From Muribaculaceae bacterium (lineage in GTDB: Bacteria; Bacteroidota; Bacteroidia; Bacteroidales; Muribaculaceae): DNA of 64,000 bases. The notes beneath the pieces were generated by a model that did not search any database, had not been told where the DNA came from, and saw nothing but the letters and a program-made list of their open reading frames with translations. Made by a program: the position numbers and the translations under genes. The stretch covers positions 1 through 64,000 of the forward strand of contig VSPE01000006.1 of assembly GCA_009775225.1 (NCBI GenBank), read 5' to 3'. Positions 8,833-18,900 of this stretch are shown here, piece after piece (position 1 is the stretch's first letter; each line of letters opens with the position of its first letter).

Positions 8833-10194
8833 TTAGTAAACGACCTTGGCAACCGAAGTACCCTGCTTGCGGATATAGATGTTGCCTGCAGTGGGATAAG
8901 CCACGCGTACGCCGTCGATGTTGTAGTATTCTACGGGAGCATCGGCGTTGTTGTCGACAGCTACGTTGTCGATGCCGGCGCCGCTGCCAACACCAAATTT
9001 ATACTTCATCATGGCACCGAACTGGCAGTATGTGTAGATATACACAGCGTCTTCGCCTTCAACCGGCTCATACGAGAGGGTCATGGGAGCAGTTACTGAA
9101 CCGAGGTAAGCCACGTCCTTGGTTGTCTCGTTGATAGAAGCGAAGTGACGCACAACCAGGCTAGAAGCATCGAGAGTATCGTCGGAAACGGGGGTATCCA
9201 CAGTAGTGAGTTCGGCGATAGCCAGAGCGTCGGAAGCCTGAGCCACAGGATAAGCAATAAACTGCTTGCCGCCAAGCTCGAAGATAAGGAAACCTGCGAG
9301 GCCGCCATGCTGGGGAGTTACAAAGAACTCGTCGGTGGGCAGGAACTCATCGAGCTGGCTGTCGGGGTTGAAGCCATAAGCATAGCGCTGTATGTAGTTT
9401 CTCAGGCCATTGTTGGTGATGACATCGCCGCCGTTATTAGCATCGTGTACATAGTTGGGTGATACTGCAATCTGAGTGTAAAGACCGTCAGCACTGAGCT
9501 CGCCGTATGCCTGTGCTGTACCAAGCACTTTTACGGCACCTGCACCTGTACCGGCGAAGGCAGAGTTGATAGTAATTTTATAGTTTACACCAATCATAGA
9601 GTTTTCGGCTGCGTCGTAATACATCTCGGCAAGGCGCATTTTGTTGTCACCGACCAGGAAGATTGGAGTTTCGCCCGAGAGGATGTCGCCCATGGTAAAG
9701 CCGAGAGCGTCGGTACGGCCGTCGTAAGCGTCGAGTTCGGCAGGAGTGGAGGTTACGAGCTGGTCGGTCTCGCTGTTGATGAAATAAAAGAGGTTACCTG
9801 TCTTGCCGGGATAGTAGCAGCCACCGTATGCACCGGTGCCGGGCCATTTTTCAGAAGAAGCACGCATGATAACGTTACCGCTCTGGTCTACCGAAGTACC
9901 GGCCCAGGCGAAACCCTGAGGAATGGCGATGTTGCTGATAAAGCCTTTGGGGCCATAGATGCTGAAGGTGTTGTCGTCCATGTTGTTTACATAGAACTTA
10001 TCGTTCACACCTACGCCGGTGCGCTTGCCGAGAGCCACCCAGCCGGGTTTGCCGACGAGGTCGAGGTTAGCCCACTCCACAGAGAAGTTATAACCTTCTT
10101 TGTAAACTTTCTGGCCGCCGCTCACGTAGTCCTGAGCGCTTACCATAGAAGCAGTGCTTGCAAGAGCAAGACCAAGGAGGAAAAGTTTTTTCAT
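8833..10194 (-). CDS. Secreted protein of unknown function, single copy of the PUL repeat domain
   Basis: A 453-residue protein with signal peptide MKKLFLLGLALASTASMVSA. The longer reading frame begins at a TTG (10200); the ATG at 10194 gives a standard signal peptide and is preferred. The body matches each half of the neighbouring 1119-residue protein: DKFYVNNMDDNTFSIYG, then FFVTPQHGGLAGF and a PVEGEDAVYIYTY strand. It ends in the same tail type (VEYYNIDGVRVAYP...KVVY). I know no named family for this domain. Its position after SusD and two enzymes is where accessory surface glycan-binding proteins are often encoded; that role is inferred. Confidence 0.75.
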   Translation of the reverse strand: MKKLFLLGLALASTASMVSAQDYVSGGQKVYKEGYNFSVEWANLDLVGKPGWVALGKRTGVGVNDKFYVNNMDDNTFSIYGPKGFISNIAIPQGFAWAGTSVDQSGNVIMRASSEKWPGTGAYGGCYYPGKTGNLFYFINSETDQLVTSTPAELDAYDGRTDALGFTMGDILSGETPIFLVGDNKMRLAEMYYDAAENSMIGVNYKITINSAFAGTGAGAVKVLGTAQAYGELSADGLYTQIAVSPNYVHDANNGGDVITNNGLRNYIQRYAYGFNPDSQLDEFLPTDEFFVTPQHGGLAGFLIFELGGKQFIAYPVAQASDALAIAELTTVDTPVSDDTLDASSLVVRHFASINETTKDVAYLGSVTAPMTLSYEPVEGEDAVYIYTYCQFGAMMKYKFGVGSGAGIDNVAVDNNADAPVEYYNIDGVRVAYPTAGNIYIRKQGTSVAKVVY

Positions 10195-10259
10195 TTCCAA
10201 ATTGATTTTAGGTTATTTAATATGATTGTTGGTTGATTTTATTTCAAAGTGCGGTTTGG

Positions 10260-11909
10260 CTATAGTACCACTTTTGTCACTTTCGTGCCCTGCCGGCGGA
10301 TAAAAACACCGTTTTGCGGGTTTATGACGGATATTCCTTGCAGAGTAAAATACTCTACCGGTGCATCGCGGTCAGCGGCAACAACATCGTCGACACCACT
10401 CTGATTGGCATCGTAGTCGCCGGCACGCACGGCGAGTTTGCAACGCATGCCATTTAGTTCGGCGGTGACAACATAAGTACCGTTGCCTGTGATTGTACAG
10501 TAGCTCGCATCGCCGTTTACTACGCCGAGGCCTTCGGGCACGCTCAGGCGCACACCCTTGACCTCTGTAGCAACAAGCACTCCTGTCTTGGTGTAGCCAT
10601 AGAATTTGGGGTGGAATATATCACCTATTTCCAGCGACTGCGGGCCACAAGCAAACTCAATGGCGCTCATAGTATTGTCGCCGGTATCAGGGGTGGTGAC
10701 AAACCAGCCGTTGCGCACCTTGCGCGGGGCGCCGTCGCTGGGGCGGTTTAAAGTGCCGAACTTGTTGTTCCACATTTCCGACGAGCCGCCGCCATCGAAG
10801 TTGAGAGCGTCGTAGCAGCCGATGGCGAGCATCATGTCGGCAAGCTCTACGGCTGTTGCTCCGGCCGAGATGCCTTTGTTATAGCTGTCGCCGTCTACAA
10901 CAAGAAGTTTCATTATCGAGTGAGTCTCGTCGGTGCCAATGGCTGTACGGGGACGACGACTATTGTAGTTCGGCATCGAGGCGTAGTGCTTGGCTTCGAG
11001 AGTCTTTCCGTCGACCATCAGAATAGGGTCGCCTCCGATAAACTCTTTGACAGAACTGAAAAGGTGGCTTCCGAAACCGGTGCTTTTCACACTGATGCTA
11101 CCCACGTTGATAGTATATTTATCGCCGTCTTTCATCTTGCCGAGGTCTCGGATGTGACTGGGCACGGTAGTCGACAGCACAAAGCAACCTTCGGGAATGG
11201 CCATGTTGCCACCGTTTACCACAGGCGAGCCAACTACAGTGCACTCTGTCGGGCCGTCAGCGCGGAGAGCGCCACCGGCGGGGCGTAGCACCAGCTCAAG
11301 ACCGTTCTCACCCTTGGTCGTGCCTGTAGTGCTACCCCAGCGGCGTGTATAGATGATAGTCTCGTTCTGAGCACGCGGCACATTTACCAGCGACGGAGCG
11401 TACTCCATCTTACCGTTTAGTTTGGCGTTGAACTTTATGTCGGCAGAGCCGAAATAAAGAGCCTTGCCCTGCTCGAAACCGGTCGCTTTCCAGGCGGTAC
11501 TTTCTTTGGCGGTCTTGATAATCTCGCCACCCATGACAGTAGTGCCAATAGGGCCATTGCTTGAGAAGAGGTCGGCGTTTACACCGACGCAGTATACATT
11601 GCCGTCGCCCTTGCGGTTGGCCACCATAGTGGAAATGTTGGTATTAGTGGAGCGAATGAGCGATGGATTATATGTTTTGATGTCAACATTGTCAGCAGTG
11701 AGATTTGTCTCGCATACCCATACACGCTGCTTGACGGGTCCCACTGCGTCTATTACAGTTATAGTAGTGCCGGGGCCTGCCTTATAGTGCTCAAGCGTAT
11801 CGACACGATACTCGGCGCCCTGAATTGTCCAGAAGCCGGCAGCCTGTGCCACCGGAGCCACAGACGCAAGTGCCAATAAGGGAAATATAAGTTTGTACAT
11901 TGTAGACAT
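10260..11909 (-). CDS. NAGPA/DUF2233 phosphodiester glycosidase family protein
   Basis: A 549-residue secreted protein; the signal peptide spans about residues 1-23, and Met4 is an equally good start. The middle of the protein carries the NAGPA (DUF2233) signature, with the glycine-rich LNFDGGGSSEMW near 380 and the SIMKLLVVDGD strand. The family includes the human uncovering enzyme, which removes N-acetylglucosamine from a phosphodiester on mannose 6-phosphate, and bacterial members thought to cleave sugar phosphodiesters. Residues about 415-510 look like an Ig-like module, and the last 35 residues are the VEYFTLQG...KVVL tail shared with two neighbours. Its presence suggests that the target glycan contains a phosphodiester-linked or alpha-linked amino sugar. 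Confidence 0.85.
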   Translation of the reverse strand: MSTMYKLIFPLLALASVAPVAQAAGFWTIQGAEYRVDTLEHYKAGPGTTITVIDAVGPVKQRVWVCETNLTADNVDIKTYNPSLIRSTNTNISTMVANRKGDGNVYCVGVNADLFSSNGPIGTTVMGGEIIKTAKESTAWKATGFEQGKALYFGSADIKFNAKLNGKMEYAPSLVNVPRAQNETIIYTRRWGSTTGTTKGENGLELVLRPAGGALRADGPTECTVVGSPVVNGGNMAIPEGCFVLSTTVPSHIRDLGKMKDGDKYTINVGSISVKSTGFGSHLFSSVKEFIGGDPILMVDGKTLEAKHYASMPNYNSRRPRTAIGTDETHSIMKLLVVDGDSYNKGISAGATAVELADMMLAIGCYDALNFDGGGSSEMWNNKFGTLNRPSDGAPRKVRNGWFVTTPDTGDNTMSAIEFACGPQSLEIGDIFHPKFYGYTKTGVLVATEVKGVRLSVPEGLGVVNGDASYCTITGNGTYVVTAELNGMRCKLAVRAGDYDANQSGVDDVVAADRDAPVEYFTLQGISVINPQNGVFIRRQGTKVTKVVL

Positions 11910-11942
11910 TTTTAATATGCAGGTAGTTGTTAATATAGATTA

Positions 11943-13976
11943 TCAGTCTTTGAGGTTGAAGCGCTGTGCCGAAATAGGCTTCATTGTCACCCACTTGCCC
12001 GTGGGAAGTTTAACTTTGTGTGGCTTAGAGTCGCTGTTTACCACATACATCACGCGCTGACCTTTGGGAGAAATCCACTCGGCACCCTTCACCATATAGT
12101 CGGTGCCGAACTGTGGCACTGTGTTGGTGGGATTGTCACCCTCGGGCACAAACTCGCGCACATACTGGCCGCCGATAAACACATCGTGCTGCTTCTTGCG
12201 GAACTCCACGAGGTTCTTGAGGTATTTGGCCTCGTATTCGCTTGCCTCGTCGACCCAAAGCAGACGGGGGTCTACCCAGCCGAGTTGCGAGCCGTAGAGG
12301 AGGCACTGCATGTTCTGATAGCGGAAGTCGCCCAGACGGACGTCGGTGTAGGGGCTGTAGGTGTAGGCAGTAGTGAGCACGCGGTCGCTGTAGATGAGCG
12401 GATAGAGGGGCACAATCTTGCACGAGGGCGTGTGTGGCGTGTTGACGGTGAGAAGGATGTCGAACACGGGGATGTAGCACTCGGCGTTTTCTTCAGAGAA
12501 GATTATGTTGCCAGGGCGGAGATGGTCGGCACGCATATCGTCGATTATGCCTTTATACTTCTCGTACCAAAACTCGCCGCCGCCCTTAGCGTGGGGGTGG
12601 TTGTCGGCATAGCAGGGATAGGGCGCGGCTGCTGCAATCTGGTCGATATATAAGCCGTCGGTGCCTAAGCGTTCCTGAATGGAGTCGGCCAGCTCTATGA
12701 GCATGTCGTGCCATATAGGCGAGGCGGGACATGTAACGGTGTTGGGCACAATCGAAGTGGGATATATTTCTGTGTAGAGTGCTCCGTCGGGACGTCGGCA
12801 TGAGGCTTTCCAACCTTCACGCGCGGTGTAGCTGTCGGCTGCGGGGTCCCACAGGCGGCCGTTGATATAGGGCATTACCTGGCAGTTGCGCTCGCGAACT
12901 TTCTGCACGATGCCTCTGAACTCAGGTTTTGCGGGGAAGTAGTCGGGGTAATGGCTGTCGTAAGCGTGGTTGTGCCAGAAGTACCAGTGAAAGGCGATAT
13001 CCTCGCCATAGTAGTCGATAGCTCGGTGCACGGCGTTAACGGTAGTGTCGCCGGTGTACTTGGCGCGGAGCCATAGGTCTTTCTCGACGAGCCACTTGGG
13101 TATGTCGCGGTCTTTAAGCTGCACTTTGCCCCACGAGGTGCTGTGAGCGAAGGGGCGGTACCACGCCTTTGCGGCTTCGGCCCAGCCTTTAGGGCTGAAG
13201 GATGTGACGGTAGTCCAGGGGAGTTCGAAAACGCCGTCTTTGTTCCATGCCTCACTGACTACTGTCTTGGTGGTGAACTCGCTGCGGCCAAGGCGTTCGC
13301 CTATGGTCATGAGCTTGCCGCAAGCGGCATAGTCGCGTGGAGAGTAGAAATATGCACCTTCGGCATCATCGAGCATCATCATCTGCATGGAAGCCGACCA
13401 GGATGGGTAATTGGCCTCATAGACAGTATCTGTGCGGAGCTTGTACTCGTTGCCCCAGCCGGCGGGTGTGATGACTTTGGCTTCTTCAGGCGACTTCACT
13501 GCCACGGTGGGGAACTTCACCTCGCTCACTTTCCAACCTTCGGGGAGCGAGGCCTTTACGCGCCACTCAAGCAGTGAGGAATTGTCGGGGAGTGTGACGC
13601 TCATCTCCACGGGGTAGTTCTTGCCGTCGTAGCGCAGACGGGTAACCCAGTGGAACACAAGGGTGGATGCGGTGTCGCATATCGCGGTGGTATAGCCACG
13701 GTAAACAGCAGTGGCGGGCGTCACTTCAGGAGTCTCGCCCTGAGCACCGAGGTATGTTATAGTCCAGGGCGTAAGATTGTCGCCGGGTGCTACGAGCTCG
13801 CGGGAGCCGTTATGCGTCATTGAAAGGATGTCGAAACGCTTGCCGGCATCGAAAGTCACCGAGGTATGGCTGTTGGCAAGAGTGACACTGCCGTCGGCTG
13901 TCTTTACGGTAGTCTGCGCCTGCGATACTAGCGCGGCGATTGTCAGTAATGATATCGAAAGGATATGCTTCATCAT
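11943..13976 (-). CDS. DUF6259 putative glycoside hydrolase, secreted
   Basis: A 677-residue protein. A longer frame reaches 14051 but runs through a palindromic element; the Met at 13976 (or 13973) begins a normal signal peptide MKHILSISLLTIAALVSQA. The fold expected for DUF6259 is an N-terminal beta-sandwich (about 20-300) followed by a TIM barrel. Barrel motifs include FHWYFWHNHAYDSHYPDYFP, the YINGRLWDP strand, LGTDGLYIDQIA (a likely catalytic aspartate) and IIFSEENAE (a likely catalytic glutamate). It lies 159 bases after susD. The family is related to alpha-acting glycosidases, but the substrate is unknown. Confidence 0.8.
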   Translation of the reverse strand: MMKHILSISLLTIAALVSQAQTTVKTADGSVTLANSHTSVTFDAGKRFDILSMTHNGSRELVAPGDNLTPWTITYLGAQGETPEVTPATAVYRGYTTAICDTASTLVFHWVTRLRYDGKNYPVEMSVTLPDNSSLLEWRVKASLPEGWKVSEVKFPTVAVKSPEEAKVITPAGWGNEYKLRTDTVYEANYPSWSASMQMMMLDDAEGAYFYSPRDYAACGKLMTIGERLGRSEFTTKTVVSEAWNKDGVFELPWTTVTSFSPKGWAEAAKAWYRPFAHSTSWGKVQLKDRDIPKWLVEKDLWLRAKYTGDTTVNAVHRAIDYYGEDIAFHWYFWHNHAYDSHYPDYFPAKPEFRGIVQKVRERNCQVMPYINGRLWDPAADSYTAREGWKASCRRPDGALYTEIYPTSIVPNTVTCPASPIWHDMLIELADSIQERLGTDGLYIDQIAAAAPYPCYADNHPHAKGGGEFWYEKYKGIIDDMRADHLRPGNIIFSEENAECYIPVFDILLTVNTPHTPSCKIVPLYPLIYSDRVLTTAYTYSPYTDVRLGDFRYQNMQCLLYGSQLGWVDPRLLWVDEASEYEAKYLKNLVEFRKKQHDVFIGGQYVREFVPEGDNPTNTVPQFGTDYMVKGAEWISPKGQRVMYVVNSDSKPHKVKLPTGKWVTMKPISAQRFNLKD

Positions 13977-14031
13977 ATTGCTCGGTGACTGTTTACGTGT
14001 TCTTGTCGGAGAGATTATTTTAGAAAGAGAT

Positions 14032-14060
14032 GCAGCCGGGGAGCCGGGCACCCCGGCTAC
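14032..14060. repeat. GC-rich palindrome between susD and the DUF6259 gene
   Basis: GCAGCCGGGG (14032-14041) and CCCCGGCTAC (14051-14060) are inverted with one mismatch around a 9-base loop. It sits in the leader of the DUF6259 gene. It has no T-run on the minus side, so it looks more like an RNA-stability or dispersed REP-type element than a terminator. Confidence 0.5.
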
Positions 14061-14134
14061 ATCAGTGTGACGTTGTTTACTAATCGGATTTGCGAATTAA
14101 AACTATGATTTTTCAGTTAATAATCGGCTTAAAC

Positions 14135-15940
14135 TTAATAGCCTTCCGCAAGGTGGAAATTAGGGTTCTTGTCAAGCTCGGCACGGGGGATAGGCCACCA
14201 CATGAAGCACGGCTTCCAAAAACGTTTTGCATCGCGGAAAGTGTACTTATCGGCTACATCTGTATAGTCGGGTACGTCGTTGATGTCATGGCGAGCATCC
14301 TTTTTAAAGTTTGGCAAATCATCTCTGGTAAGGCCTTCGTAACGAATTTCAGGAACAGGCTGACCATAGATGGGACCGGCGTTGAGGATGTCGCCAATCT
14401 GCCAGCGGCGGAAGTCGGTAAGCAGCAGACCTTCCATACCGAATTCGGCTTTGCGTTCGCGGCGCACAATCTGACGCATTTTATCTTTAGATGTTGTACG
14501 GGTGGGGTCTACAACCTCAATCTTAGGCATGTTCACACGGGCACGCACTTCGTTTATAGCGGCCGCAACCGTGGGGTCGGAGAACTTATCCAACTCAATC
14601 ATAGCCTCTGCATAGGTATTATAAGCCTCAGCCACTCGCATCACAATAAGGTCCATTGCACAGGCAGCACCGATAAACTCGGTCATGTCTTTATTATACT
14701 TGTTCCAAATAACACCGACACCGGGGTCCGATATAGCAGAGTGCGATGTGAATGTATCCATGTTAGTCCAAGAGTACCATGTACCCTTTTTGGGAGGAGT
14801 GGGCTTGGGGAACTGCATGCAGGTGGGGTCGTAGATGTTGATGCGTACGGCTTTCTTGCCATTGTCGTACCAAAATTCTTGACCGTGCATAAGAAGAGTT
14901 TCTTCCATACGGGGATCGCGGTTCATATAGGGCTTGGTGGGGTCGTACAGGTCGGACTCATCGATACGCTTGCCGTCAGTGCACTCGTATATCACGGCGA
15001 GGAGAGGAGAGGCGAAACGCACAGTCGAGCCACCGGCGGTGAGAAGTGCGTGACCTAAACGCAGGTTGGTGAGAAGGTTCTGCGAGCCGTAGGCATAGTT
15101 GAAGGCCCAAAGAATTTCTTTCTGCACATCGGCTTTGGATTGGCCTTCAGTGGTGAAGAGGTCTCCGTAATTCTGAGCCAGGCCGCCTTCATCCATTACA
15201 TACTTGGCATACTTTGCCGCGATTTCGAAGTATTCATTAGCCTTGTCGTTGAAGTTGTGGCTACCGGCAAGCATGGCATATCGCGCTACGAGGAGACTGA
15301 GCATACCATTGCCCACACGGCCCTTCTGCTCGGGGTAGAAAGGCAGGATTTTAGCATCGGCCAGCTTTGAAAGCTCTGTTATGAAATACTGGGCTATCTC
15401 CTGCTTGTCGGTAAGAGGCATAGTGGCATCGTCGGGTGTTGCCGCACGGGTAAGCAGGGGCAGGTCGCCGAAAGCCTGAAGCAGGTTGTAGTAGGCATAT
15501 CCTCGCAGAGCATATGTCTCGGCAAGGCGACGCAGATATGTGTCGGAGGGGCCATTGCCTTCAATCAGCGCGTTGAAATCGATTGCAGCGCCTGATATGC
15601 AGTTATTGGCACGGCCAACGGCTGCAAAGTGACCGTTCCAATACGAAGCCACGTAGGACTGGTCTGGCGTAAGGCCGGGGCCGGCGCTGATTGTGTTGTT
15701 CTCCTCGTTCTGGAGGCCGTAGGGGCAATATACATCTTGCATCTGCGGCGCAGCGACGCCCCAGTTCTGGTCATAGATAAGCTGACGGTAAACGGCAGTG
15801 AGACCTTCGTTGAGACCGGCCTCCGACTTATAGAAGCCGTCGGAGTCGTATGCCGAGCTTTTCTTGTCGAGGAAGTCGGAACAAGAACTTGCCAATAGCG
15901 CGGCAGCTGCCAGTATGGCTGTATATATAGTCTTTTTCAT
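14135..15940 (-). CDS. SusD/RagB family nutrient-binding outer-membrane lipoprotein
   Basis: A 601-residue lipoprotein: signal ...AAALLASSC with Cys20, then SDFLDKK, the typical SusD start. The N-terminal half contains TPR-like helices (LAETYALRGYAYYNLLQAFGD is a hallmark), and the C-terminal half ends with the conserved LLTDFRRWQIGDILN and FWPI-type segments. SusD proteins sit on the cell surface as lids over the SusC channel and bind the oligosaccharide. The gene follows susC after 20 bases and is surely co-transcribed with it. Confidence 0.96.
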   Translation of the reverse strand: MKKTIYTAILAAAALLASSCSDFLDKKSSAYDSDGFYKSEAGLNEGLTAVYRQLIYDQNWGVAAPQMQDVYCPYGLQNEENNTISAGPGLTPDQSYVASYWNGHFAAVGRANNCISGAAIDFNALIEGNGPSDTYLRRLAETYALRGYAYYNLLQAFGDLPLLTRAATPDDATMPLTDKQEIAQYFITELSKLADAKILPFYPEQKGRVGNGMLSLLVARYAMLAGSHNFNDKANEYFEIAAKYAKYVMDEGGLAQNYGDLFTTEGQSKADVQKEILWAFNYAYGSQNLLTNLRLGHALLTAGGSTVRFASPLLAVIYECTDGKRIDESDLYDPTKPYMNRDPRMEETLLMHGQEFWYDNGKKAVRINIYDPTCMQFPKPTPPKKGTWYSWTNMDTFTSHSAISDPGVGVIWNKYNKDMTEFIGAACAMDLIVMRVAEAYNTYAEAMIELDKFSDPTVAAAINEVRARVNMPKIEVVDPTRTTSKDKMRQIVRRERKAEFGMEGLLLTDFRRWQIGDILNAGPIYGQPVPEIRYEGLTRDDLPNFKKDARHDINDVPDYTDVADKYTFRDAKRFWKPCFMWWPIPRAELDKNPNFHLAEGY

Positions 15941-15960
15941 TAGTTCAAATAGCTGTAGTT

Positions 15961-18900
15961 TTAGAAGTCAAGTTGAATACCGACATTGAAAGTACGGTTG
16001 ATGGGGTAACATGTTGCACCGCCTGTCTGCTCGGGGTCGAAGCCCTTGTAGAAGTTGTCTTTAGCACGAGCGGTAAAGAGGTTCTGAGCGGAGCCGTAGA
16101 TACGCAGACGCTCGATGTAAGCCTTGGTTGTCCACTTCTTGGGGAAGGTATAGCCGAGGACGAGGTTCTTGAGGCGAAGGTAAGCGCCGCTACGCACCCA
16201 GAACGACGAGAACATATTGTTCGAAAGCGAAGCATTGGGGTCGTTGAGGAGCAAGGGGTAATCGGCGTTGGGATTGTCTTCAGTCCAGGTGTTGCCAAGC
16301 TGATGTCGGTAGATAGTAGAACCGCCTACAAGAGGACGTGCGCCACCACCGGTGTAAGCCACGTCGCGCTGGCCAATGCCCTGGAAGAGGATACTTAGGT
16401 CGATACCTCTCCACTCGCCGCCGAGAGTAAGACCAAACTCAAAGTGGGGACGGGGGTCGCCGATAAGAGTGCGGTCGTCGCCGTTGATTACGCCGTCGCC
16501 GTTGAGGTCTTTGTACTTAATCCAGCCGGGCTGCACGAGGCTTCGCTCTCCATAGACAGCATGCACATACGAACCGTCGGGGTTGGTGGCATTGATTTCG
16601 TCGTAGCTCTGGAAGTAACCATCGGCCACATAGCCTGCGAACTGGCTGTATGCTTCACCCTGAAGAGTCCAGCGGTTGCCGCTGGTATAGTTGGCGCCAT
16701 AAAGCTTGGTAACTTTGTTGCGCACGTCGGAGAGGTTGAAGCGGGCATAGTAGTTGAAGTCTGCAATGCGGTCGTTCCACTCAAGAGAGAGTTCCCAACC
16801 ACGGTTCTCCATGTCGCCTGCATTCTTCATGGGAGCAGACATTGCAAGGAAGCCGGGCAAGGGGAATGTCTGGAGCATATCGGTGACACGACGGTAGTAC
16901 CAGTCGAAGGTACCGGAAAGGCGGTTGTTGAACAGACCGAAGTCGATACCTACGTCGACTTGCTGTGATTTCTCCCATCCGATTGCCGCATTCGAGAGAG
17001 CAGCCTGAGCAGCACCTGTCACGAAAGTCTCATCGAAGTAGTAGCCATAAGCCGGGCCGGCTGTAACCACCGAAGCAAAGGGGAAGTTGCTGTTTGAAGG
17101 CTGGTTGCCAAGCTCACCATACGAAGCACGGAGCTTAAGGTTATTGAGCACAGTCTGAGTTTCTTTGAGGAAGCTTTCCTCCGAGATACGCCAGCCTGCC
17201 GAAACCGAGGGGAAGAAGCCCCAGCGCTTGTCGGCTTTATAACGCGAGGTGCCGTCGTAGCGACCGTTAACCTCAAGAAGATAGCGGTCGTTAAATGTGT
17301 AGTTGATACGGAATATATATGAAAGCATGGCGTATGTGGTGCGATACGAGCTGTTGGTTGCTGTCGCTGCATCACCGTTTACGAGGTCTTCATAGCCGTC
17401 GTAGTTGAAGGTATTGCGATAACCTTCGAGGCTGTGGGTATTGTAATCTTCACTTTGGAAACCTACCATGGCCTTGATATAGTTCTTGCCGAAAGTGTTT
17501 TCGTAGGTTGCCATTGCGTTGTACTGCACATAGTCGGCCGAGCTGCGGTTTTCGCGTACAGCGACCTTCTTGACGTCATAGGGTTTCTTGAGAACGCCGC
17601 CTTCATACTGGGAATACTGATTGGCGAAAGTATAGGTACGACCGTCGTTGCGCTTCCAGTTCCAAGAACCTTGTATAGTGAGCCCCTTGACGGGAGTGAT
17701 TACGATGTTGCCCTTGGCATTATATTCAGGAGCCCAGCTCTTGGAATAACCGCCGGCGTTTATGGCTGCGATAGGGTTGTTACCAACACCGTTGCCATAA
17801 CCCCAGTTGAGTTCGCCAGTCTCAACGTTGAGGTCGTAGGCGCCAAAAGTCGGGAGAAGCGTCAGGGCATATCCGATAAGTTCGTTTGCACCACCGATGG
17901 GATTACGCACCTCAGCCTGACGGACAGCCGCATCGACACCGATGCGAACCCAGCTGTTGATTTTCATATCGGTGTTGACACGCAGGTTATAGCGCTTGAA
18001 CTCATTGTTGGGCACCATACCCTCCTGTTCGTAGTACCCGGCACCGGCATATATGCTGAGAAAATCGGTACCACCGCTCACGCCCACAGAGTAGTTCTGC
18101 GACATTGCGTGCTTCTTCATGATGAGGTCTTTCCAATTGGTGTCGTAGCGACCGCTGAGATTGGCACCTTCGGTAAGATACTTGTTGATAAGCTCGGTAT
18201 TCTGCTCTCCAATACCTGCATTGACGTTTGCGATGTCGATTGCCTGAAGATACTCAACAGCGTTTACAGGATCTGGCATTTCGGTAGGCATACTCCAACC
18301 TACATAGCCGTTGAAAGAGACTTTGGGTTTACCTTGCGAACCACGCTTGGTGGTAACAAGAATAACGCCATTAGAGGCGCGAGAACCGTAGATAGATGCA
18401 GAAGCGGCGTCTTTGAGAACCGAAATGGACTCTACATTAGCAAGGTCGATACGGTTCATATCGCCCTCGACACCGTCAATGAGTACCAATGGGCTCGTGC
18501 TTGAGTTGAGAGAGCCGACACCACGTATTTGCAGCGAAGCGGCATCACCACCGGGAGCACCAGAACCTTGAGCGCCATATACGCCGGGGACAATGCCGAC
18601 AAGAACGTTTGCGCCATTAGAGGTATTGGCACGTAGAATTTGGTTTGAGTTCACACTCTGCACAGCACCTGTAAGGTTCACTTTTTTCTGAGTACCGTAG
18701 CCCACAACCACAACGTCGTCGAGCGCATTGGTGTTTTCTTTAAGCACTATGTTAAGCTTGGTAGCACCTGAAACTTTCTTCTTCTGTGCTTCCATGCCCA
18801 CATAAGAAAACTCAAGAGTGCCGGGAGCCTGCATTACGATTGAAAACTGGCCGTTGAAATCGGTTGATACACCGGTGTTGCTCTTTTCAGCTTTTACGGA

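Noticed and set aside
13977..14051. An upstream extension of the DUF6259 protein
   Set aside because: It is encoded across a GC-rich palindrome and hides the signal peptide that begins at the internal methionine.
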